Source: CBDFHV01 sp965247705 (lineage in GTDB: Bacteria > Pseudomonadota > Alphaproteobacteria > Rhodospirillales > CAMCUA01). From it: DNA of 11,936 nt. The stretch is taken from NCBI GenBank assembly GCA_965247705.1, contig CBDFHV010000068.1:1-11936 (forward strand), given 5' to 3'. The notes under the pieces are model-generated. The model searched no databases, was not told the origin of the DNA, and was given only the letters and a program-made list of their open reading frames with translations. Below, in pieces: positions 7,288 through 11,936 of the stretch (the stretch's first letter is position 1; each line of letters begins with the position of its first letter). The position numbers and the translations under genes are program-made.

Positions 7288-7510
7288 CCCCGTCCAAGTC
7301 GGCCAGCTAGACTTCAAGCCACCGCCGGATCGCCGGTGGCGGTCCCGCTCGCCTCCACGGCGGCTTCTTCACGCCTTTCATGCCTCAAGTGGCTATCGCA
7401 CAGCTGGGGAAGCACCCGTGACTCGCCAGCCGCGAATGACCCTGCAACGAGACTCGCATCACATGCAGAAAAGTCTACGGCAAGGGGGTTGGTGAATAAG
7501 CCGGGATTAA

Positions 7511-7810
7511 ATCTACGCAAACTGCGACCTTCACCCCCGGGCTCAGGAACCAAATGTTAGAATCGCAACACTAGTCAGCTATGAGTTGTTATGCGAGCGG
7601 AAGGTGGCGTTATGGCCGCGCCTATGCCAGAAGGTAAAAATTGAACCAAGAGATACACCCGAATTCCGCGCCGCCGCGGAGCGCCCGCTTAGAGTTACCG
7701 ACGACCCGCTTCGCGAGGCCGCGACGAAGCTCTACGACGCGCTCAACTCTCAATGTCTAGAGCAATTCGAGATTGATCGGAATTTCCTACAACGATCCGA
7801 GCAGGCTTGA
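7511..7810 (+). CDS. Unrecognised open frame, possibly a 5'-truncated gene
   Basis: A reading frame is open from the IS1380 edge at 7511 to a TGA at 7808-7810, giving 99 residues. Within it, starts are possible at TTG 7586 (74 residues) or elsewhere; no convincing ribosome site supports either. The later part is hydrophilic and protein-like: RDTPEFRAAAERPLRVTDD, then LREAATKLYDALNSQC. I see no known motif. If real, the gene may have lost its 5' end to the IS1380 insertion. Its GC content is lower than its neighbours, fitting acquired cargo. It could equally be a chance frame. Confidence 0.3.
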   Translation: MYANCDLHPRAQEPNVRIATLVSYELLCERKVALWPRLCQKVKIEPRDTPEFRAAAERPLRVTDDPLREAATKLYDALNSQCLEQFEIDRNFLQRSEQA

Positions 7811-7945
7811 AATTTTGCTCTGCTTATCAATAGCGAGCGGATTGACAGGATGGATGCGTCACATTTATCCTGATTCGCTCTTTTGTAACGGTTTGGTTAC
7901 TTGGATATTGATCGAAATACCTCGTGAACCGTGCGTGGGTCCTTA
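7811..7945. other. Gene-free spacer before the IS427-type element
   Basis: No reading frame is supported here. The stretch is AT-richer than its surroundings and contains the hairpin listed at 7835-7884. The IS427-type insertion begins after TA at 7944-7945; the same native sequence resumes at 8781. Confidence 0.5.
7835..7884 (+). terminator. Possible imperfect terminator hairpin
   Basis: GAGCG (7835-7839) and CAGGAT (7846-7851) pair with ATCCTG (7867-7872) and CGCTC (7876-7880), with small internal asymmetries and a 15-base loop. TTTT follows at 7881-7884. It lies 25 bp after the unrecognised open frame that ends at 7810. The stem is imperfect, so this is tentative. Confidence 0.3.
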
Positions 7946-8006
7946 GGGTCAGAACTCATTAACCATTAAGCGATTCAATGGCCTGCAGATTCGGAGGTTT
8001 CAGGTC

Positions 8007-8399
8007 ATGACAGGTCCCTTTTGGCTAACGGACGACCAATGGGCGCTGATCAAGCCGCATCTGCCGTACCGCGCGGCCGGCAAGCGGCGCGAGGATGACC
8101 GGCGCATCATCAGCGGCATCCTTCACGTCTTGCAATCGGGCTGCCAGTGGCAGGATTGTCCGTCGCAATACGGCCCCCGGACCACGGTCTACAATCGCTA
8201 CAACCGCTGGTCCAAGAAGGGGATCTGGCAGTACCTGTTCGCTGAAGTGACGGCCGCGCTCGCCGGCACGCCGGACGAGATTTCCATCGATACCACCCAC
8301 GTCAAGGCGCACCGCTGCGCCGGCGGCGGAAAAGGGGGGCTTCTGCTCAGGCGATCGGCCGCACCAAGGGCGGACGCAACACCAAGATCGACGCCATAA
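8007..8399 (+). CDS. IS427-type transposase, first frame (orfA)
   Basis: The ATG at 8007 is preceded by GGAGG about 10 bases upstream. The product begins with the DUF4096-type N-terminus (WLTDDQWALIKPHLP, then ISGILHVLQSGCQWQDCP) and enters the catalytic domain at ISIDTTHVKAHR, which holds the first Asp. Frame 0 ends at a TAA at 8397-8399, giving 130 residues, but after the A4G6 run (8330-8339) it is out of frame with the conserved sequence. The full transposase is expected from a -1 shift there, giving 252 residues. This arrangement is characteristic of IS427-group elements. Confidence 0.87.
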   Translation: MTGPFWLTDDQWALIKPHLPYRAAGKRREDDRRIISGILHVLQSGCQWQDCPSQYGPRTTVYNRYNRWSKKGIWQYLFAEVTAALAGTPDEISIDTTHVKAHRCAGGGKGGLLLRRSAAPRADATPRSTP

Positions 8400-8764
8400 G
8401 CGATGCCCAGTGCCGTCCCCTGGCCTTCTACCTGACCCCCGGCCAAGCCGCCGACATCTCCGGGGCGGTCATGCTCGCCGATCATCTGCCCGAGTCTCGC
8501 TTCCTTCTGGCCGACAAGGCTTACGATGCCGATCACTGGCGGGCTTGGCTGAAACGGCGCCACATCCCCCCGGTCATCCCCAACCGGAGAAATCGCCAAC
8601 ACCCCCATCCCTTCAACCGCAAACGCTACCGCCGCCGCAACGTCATCGAGCGCATGTTCGGGCGCCTCAAGGACTCCCGACGCATCGCCACGCGATACGA
8701 CAAGAACGCCATCAACTTCATGGCAGGCCTATGCCTCGTCGCTCTCGTCTGCTACTGGATTTGA
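8339..8764 (+). CDS. IS427-type transposase, second frame (orfB)
   Basis: In the -1 frame the catalytic domain continues from the slippery run: ASAQAIGRTKGGRNTKIDAI, then SRFLLADKAYDADHWR with the second Asp, and RRNVIERMFGRLKDSRRIATRYDK with the Glu of a DDE triad. The end is a TGA at 8762-8764. There is no obvious independent ribosome site near the junction, so expression as a fusion with the first frame is likely. ATG 8471 is the first Met in this frame but would skip part of the domain. A simple pseudogenising indel is the alternative, less likely given the family's known frameshifting. Confidence 0.82.
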   Translation, partial: ASAQAIGRTKGGRNTKIDAISDAQCRPLAFYLTPGQAADISGAVMLADHLPESRFLLADKAYDADHWRAWLKRRHIPPVIPNRRNRQHPHPFNRKRYRRRNVIERMFGRLKDSRRIATRYDKNAINFMAGLCLVALVCYWI

Positions 8765-8880
8765 ATGAGTCTGGACCCTAGGACAAGAACGGACGGTAGG
8801 GCGGGGCGCCCATCGAAAGCCCGTAGTAAACCTTCATATTTCGGATAGGAACGGACGGGGCCGGATGGGGTGAAGCACAA

Positions 8881-8918
8881 TTCAAGACCGGTGCCTTCAA
8901 CCGCTCGGCCACCCATCC
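8881..8918 (-). repeat. Right half-tRNA-Ser(UGA) repeat, probable attachment-site remnant
   Basis: This is identical over 38 bp to 30-67 and in the same orientation. It is again only the 5' half of a tRNA-Ser, cut at the anticodon loop at 8881. The next 27 bp upstream of the tRNA 5' end (8919-8945) match the left copy's flank (68-94) at 17 positions, suggesting both descend from the leader of the same or a related tRNA gene. Metabolic genes begin just beyond it, so this is the likely island-chromosome boundary. Neither copy in the window is a functional tRNA. Confidence 0.75.
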
Positions 8919-9025
8919 CTATAACAAAATCAATCCGTTAGAGAACCCCGCCGCCTTGCGATGCACGGTATCGCCGCGCCGAACGCTCGTCGCTGAAAAC
9001 CCTGGGAAGCCGTCTCCACGGGTCC
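8919..9025. other. Intergenic stretch at the presumed island-chromosome junction
   Basis: I see no gene here. The stretch separates the right half-tRNA repeat from the 3' end of the amidohydrolase gene. No clear terminator is visible. Confidence 0.5.
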
Positions 9026-10072
9026 TTATTCGTGCTTCTTGGTGTAAGCAGCCCCATTGATTGCATAGAAGCGTGCGGCCGTGCGGTAAAACATGTCCGC
9101 ACGCTCGTCGGGCGCGTATTCGGCGGAAATTAGTTTGAAGGCATTCCAAAGGACGGAGTAGGAAATGCTGAGTTTTTCCACGGGATAGTTGGATTCAAAC
9201 ATGCATCGATGGGGTGAAAACAGCTCGATGGCTGCCTTGTAGTATCGGCTGGATGCGGCGGCGTATTCCTCGCTGGTGGGCGGGCGGTCCCTCAGGTGCC
9301 AACCGAACCCGTTGATGTCCATGGCGAAGCCGCCGAGTTTCATATGGACGTTCGGACACGTAGCCAACGGCCGTATGGCGTCGAGCCACTCCCGAAAGAC
9401 TTCTTCGGGCCGCCCCGCGTAGGGTCCGATTCCGATAGGTCCGCCCAAGTGATTGACCACGATCCTGGTGTCGGGGAAGGTCCTTGCAAGGTCGTGGAGA
9501 TCGTCCAGTTGCGTGTGATAGCACCAGGAGTCGAAGGAAAGATCACGGGGCGCGAGCTGGGCAAAAACCGTCCCGGAATCCCCTATCCAGGAAGAGGTGT
9601 TGCGGCGGGTTCGTTCGGTGGTTCGCGATTGCGTCGTCCTGGTGCCATACCGCACCCAGCCGCACGCCGCGAAACCGTCCCCCCGCCGCCGCGATGTGCG
9701 CATCCAGCACATCGCCAACTCCCGTGCCAAGCCGCAGATCCGCCATGCCGACGATGGCTTGGGCAATGTCCGTCTTACCGTACACACCGGAACGGCTCAT
9801 GGCCGATTGTCCGACTACGAACTCCGTCTCGCCAACGTACCACATGGCCTCCGGACCGTCGCAACGGAAACGTGGTGCCGCACTCGACGAACACGGTGGC
9901 GGTAACGTTATGTCCCGTCGCCAAATCGGCCGAGAACTCCTCGATCATGTAGCGCGGGTACGGAAACTCCGATCTGTTGTCCCACAGATGATGATGGGGA
10001 TCGATGATCGGCAGGTCGGGTTCAAGGATCGGCTCCGAGACCTGCGCCAGCCACGAGTCCCCGTTCGTTCAT
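9026..10072 (-). pseudogene. Amidohydrolase (COG3618 TIM-barrel hydrolase), with apparent frameshifts
   Basis: This is a metal-dependent hydrolase of the amidohydrolase superfamily, acting on lactones or cyclic acids in relatives. Reading from ATG 10072 (GGGGAG upstream), it gives SWLAQVSEP, then the metal-binding IIDPHHHLWD, YPRYMIEEF, FVECGTTF, MWYVGETEFV, VNHLGGPIGIGPYAG, MKLGGFAMDINGFGWH, CMFESNYPVEK and a TAA at 9026. Continuity needs three +1 corrections, each at a homopolymer: C4 at 10059-10062, AAA at 9868-9870 and A5 at 9563-9567 (plus-strand letters). After removing three bases the gene is 347 residues, normal for the family. It is either a decaying gene or an intact one with sequencing errors. 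It follows the MmgE/PrpD gene in the same direction, 80 bp away. Confidence 0.85.
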
Positions 10073-10152
10073 TGGCTTCGAAGCTCCCCTGCCTGAATTG
10101 GAAACCCGATAGTTTGGGACCCTTCGTGACGATTCCGGGCCAAGTATTGTAC

Positions 10153-11538
10153 CTACCCGCGCACCGCGTCCATCAGGGGGGCCACGCTGTCCAGGGTTTC
10201 CACGGCGGCCACCATTTCGACCACATTGTCGACGCCGTCGGCGCCGATTACGGGTTCGGCCAGGGTGAAGAACTTGCCGGCAATGTCATCCCACGACGGC
10301 GGGCGGCGGGGGGACCATTTGACCTCATCGACCCGGCCCTCCAGCACCGTGCCATTGCGCAAGTTGATGGCGATCGACACCGGCCATTCGTGGGGGAACC
10401 GCGCGGTCATGGCCGGGTCTTCCTTGACCGTAATCCGGCGCGCCAGCTGATGAATTTTCGGGTCGCGAAGCCGTTCGGCGGTCAGTTGGCGCACCGTCAT
10501 CTCGCCGTCGGTCAGGGCGGCGGCGATGCAGTACGGAATCGACAGGTGGGCATCGACGAAGTTGCTGTCCGTGGTCGTGTATTTCTCGCCGGTGAACTTG
10601 ACGCCGGCCTCGTAGGTCAGGACGTCGACGGACTCGATGTCGTCGGGCGCCGGCAGGTGATCGCCCAGTTGATCGAGGATGATCTCCACCGGTCCGATGA
10701 TCAGCAGCCCGCAGGGGTAGGGCTTGAAAGCCAGTTCCCGGGTTGTCCAGACGGTGCCCAGCCCGTCGGTGGCGCGGTCCAGGTCGGGGTTCGGCTCGCC
10801 GAGGATACGCAGGGGCGCGTGATAGCGCGGCGGCTCGCCCTCCAGGGGGCCGGCGCGGTAGCCGGCCTTGGCGAGATAAGCGGCCTCGATGCCGCACATC
10901 GCCGGCTGGCCGCCGTGGATCGGCTTGACGCTGTGGCCCTTGAAGATCGTGTCGCCATGGGACACCGGCATGATGAAGCCCGAGGTGCCAATGGCCGCTG
11001 CCAATTTCTCGGTGTCCAGGCCTAAGAGCCGGCCGGCCGCCGCCGCGGCGGCGCAGGTGTTAAAGGTGCCGGTGATCTGAAAGCCGGCATTCCAGTGGGC
11101 GGGCTGTATGGCATGACCCAATCGTGTGCCGAGCTCGAACCCGATCAGCATGGTGGTCACCACGTCGCGGCCCGAAGCGCCAAGGGCTTCGGCCATCGCC
11201 AGCACGGCGGGGGTGACGCCGGGGCCATTGTGGATGCGGGCGGTCAGATTGCAGTCCATGCAGTCGAGTACCTCACAGAGCGTGCCGTTGGCGAAGGCCG
11301 CCATCATCGGTGTGGTGCTCCGGCCGTGGCCGACCACCGTGGCGGGTCCCGGAGGCGAGGTATCCTCCAGATAGGCGCGCAGTTCGCCATCGCCGTTGAC
11401 GCGGGCGAAGTGGGTGGCGCCAAGCATGATGGCCAGTGCGTCAAGCAACGCCTTTCGCATGCGCTCGCGCAGATCCACCGGCGCATCGTCAAGCTGAAAC
11501 TCGGCGGCGAAACGGGCGAACTCGGCGGTGACGGACAT
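10153..11538 (-). CDS. MmgE/PrpD family protein
   Basis: This intact 461-residue protein belongs to the family that includes 2-methylcitrate dehydratase PrpD and cis-aconitate decarboxylase; several members act on other organic acids. The all-helical N-terminal domain shows GTLCEVLDCMD, HNGPGVTPAVLAMAEALGASG, ELGTRLGHAIQPAHWNAGFQITGTFNTCAAAAAAGRLLGLDTEKL and KGHSVKPIHGGQPAMCGIEAAYLAKAGYRAGP, all in family order. The C-terminal alpha/beta domain follows. The usual PrpD role in the methylcitrate cycle is not supported, since no prpB or prpC is present. Start ATG 11538 follows GGATAG weakly. Its neighbours, a TRAP receptor gene upstream and an amidohydrolase gene downstream, suggest a catabolic cluster for an imported acid. 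Confidence 0.9.
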   Translation of the reverse strand: MSVTAEFARFAAEFQLDDAPVDLRERMRKALLDALAIMLGATHFARVNGDGELRAYLEDTSPPGPATVVGHGRSTTPMMAAFANGTLCEVLDCMDCNLTARIHNGPGVTPAVLAMAEALGASGRDVVTTMLIGFELGTRLGHAIQPAHWNAGFQITGTFNTCAAAAAAGRLLGLDTEKLAAAIGTSGFIMPVSHGDTIFKGHSVKPIHGGQPAMCGIEAAYLAKAGYRAGPLEGEPPRYHAPLRILGEPNPDLDRATDGLGTVWTTRELAFKPYPCGLLIIGPVEIILDQLGDHLPAPDDIESVDVLTYEAGVKFTGEKYTTTDSNFVDAHLSIPYCIAAALTDGEMTVRQLTAERLRDPKIHQLARRITVKEDPAMTARFPHEWPVSIAINLRNGTVLEGRVDEVKWSPRRPPSWDDIAGKFFTLAEPVIGADGVDNVVEMVAAVETLDSVAPLMDAVRG

Positions 11539-11570
11539 GGGCTGCTATCCAATAAAGGGGGTCAAATAAG

Positions 11571-11601
11571 CCGGCGCCCCCGAAACCGTCGGGGGCGCCG
11601 G
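11571..11601 (-). terminator. Rho-independent terminator after the TRAP receptor gene
   Basis: A perfect 12-bp GC-rich stem, CCGGCGCCCCCG (11571-11582) with CGGGGGCGCCGG (11590-11601), encloses a 7-base loop. On the minus strand it is followed by CTTATTTGA. It lies 15 bp after the receptor's stop codon and before the MmgE/PrpD start, so the downstream genes probably have their own promoter or depend on read-through. Confidence 0.75.
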
Positions 11602-11615
11602 AGACAACGTCGTCG

Positions 11616-11936
11616 CTACTTGGCCAGCGCGTTGAGCTGGTCGATGGTTCCGGGGCTCCAGTAGCCTTCGGCCTCCCACTTCTTGTGCAGGACCCCGCAT
11701 CTTCTCGACGAACGGCTGGCGGTCCACGTCGTGGATGGTGGCGCCGCCGGCGACGATCTGCTTCTTCCAGGTCTCCAGGCTGCCGGCGATCTGGTCGTTG
11801 TAGAACTTGCCGGCCACGTCGACGCTTTCCGTGATCGCCTTCCGCTGGGCGTCGTTCATGGACTGCCAGGTGCTCTCGTTCATGGAGATGGCCACGAACT
11901 GCGGATATTCCCGGGTGTTCATGATGTGCTTGCCGA
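11616..11936 (-). CDS. TRAP transporter substrate-binding protein (DctP family), C-terminal part, apparent frameshift
   Basis: This is the periplasmic receptor of a TRAP-type importer for organic acids. The window holds only the C-terminal ~106 residues: the gene enters from beyond 11936 and reads YPQFVAISMNESTWQSMNDAQRKAI, DVAGKFYNDQIAGSLETWKKQIVAGGATIHDVDRQPFVEKM, then VLHKKWEAEGYWSPGTIDQL and a TAG at 11616-11618. This layout (W...L, Q-x-x-I, W x x x) is typical of DctP C-termini. A +1 frameshift lies at the C4 run 11693-11696; without it the frame would run past the natural stop to about 11545 through the terminator. The corrected end makes far better sense. The membrane subunits DctQ and DctM are not in the window. 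Confidence 0.8.

Larger units (their letters stand above)
5763..7505 (+). mobile_element. IS1380-family insertion sequence, complete
   Basis: This 1,743-bp element has imperfect inverted repeats: CCCGCCTTATTCACCCAAGG on the left, and CCCGGCTTATTCACCAACCC on the right read on the minus strand from 7505. It encodes one full-length transposase. ATTAA at 7506-7510 pairs with ATTAA at 4586-4590, left of the truncated copy, so the tandem pair behaves as one insertion. The 195 bp after the transposase hold no gene. They include a small hairpin, GCCACCG (7318-7324) with CGGTGGC (7334-7340), without a T-run. Confidence 0.85.
7946..8778 (+). mobile_element. IS5-family (IS427-type) insertion sequence
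   Basis: This 833-bp element starts GGGTCAGAACTCATTAA; its right end read on the minus strand is GGGTCCAGACTCATTCAA. It is flanked by TA on both sides (7944-7945 and 8779-8780), the target duplication expected for the IS427 group. The transposase lies in two frames joined by an A4G6 slippery run. Both ends and both frames look intact, so it may be active. It lies between the unassigned cargo and the right half-tRNA repeat. Confidence 0.88.

Noticed and set aside
6481..7317. 278-residue minus-strand frame opposite the IS1380 transposase
   Set aside because: Shadow of the transposase, partly duplicated in the other copy only because the DNA is repeated.
4591..7505. Composite transposon carrying cargo between two IS1380 copies
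   Set aside because: The copies are separated only by a foreign 3' tail and 10 bp. There is no passenger gene, and the first copy's transposase is truncated.
9484..11025. 513-residue plus-strand frame across the metabolic genes
   Set aside because: It lies antisense to the well-supported MmgE/PrpD and amidohydrolase genes. Its composition is that of a third-position-GC shadow.
1..11936. CRISPR array, retron, diversity-generating element or toxin-antitoxin pair
   Set aside because: No spaced short-repeat series, reverse transcriptase, variable-repeat pair or paired small genes were found in either strand. The region is explained by IS elements and metabolic genes.

Overview
This is a GC-rich window, most likely from an alphaproteobacterium related to the Rhodospirillales. 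That guess rests on codon use, the style of the insertion sequences, and a TRAP-type receptor gene beside MmgE/PrpD and amidohydrolase genes. No marker gene fixes the taxon.

The left three quarters (about 30-8918) are the wreck of an integrative element packed with insertion sequences (IS). It lies between two identical 38-bp direct repeats (30-67 and 8881-8918). Each repeat is the 5' half of a tRNA-Ser(UGA) gene on the minus strand and stops at the anticodon loop, as expected for attachment-site remnants. Next to the left repeat is a tyrosine recombinase (integrase) gene in pieces. An IS3-family element (343-4199, 3-bp target duplication) split its catalytic domain. That element was then split by an IS21-family element (984-3534, 6-bp target duplication, istA and istB intact). 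Removing each insertion with one copy of its target duplication restores both interrupted reading frames exactly.

Upstream in the integrase (4586) comes a tandem pair of IS1380-family elements. The first (4591-5752) shares 971 bp with the second and then switches to an unrelated tail. The second (5763-7505) looks complete with a 473-residue transposase. Only the outer edges of the pair carry a matching 5-bp duplication (ATTAA). About 440 bp of unassigned DNA follows, holding one open frame of unknown function. An IS5-family, IS427-type element (7946-8778) comes next, with a -1 frameshift signal in its transposase. The second half-tRNA repeat follows about 100 bp later.

The right quarter (9026 onward) reads leftward and looks like ordinary catabolic chromosome. 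In transcription order it holds the end of a TRAP-transporter substrate-binding protein gene with a strong terminator, an intact MmgE/PrpD-family gene, and a COG3618-type amidohydrolase gene. Together these suggest uptake and breakdown of an organic acid or lactone-like compound; the substrate is unknown. The amidohydrolase and receptor genes carry four apparent +1 frameshifts, all at homopolymer runs. Sequencing error and recent decay are both possible.

I found no CRISPR array, toxin-antitoxin pair or recognisable new defence system. The interest lies in the nested insertion history, the half-tRNA repeats and the chimeric IS1380 tandem.
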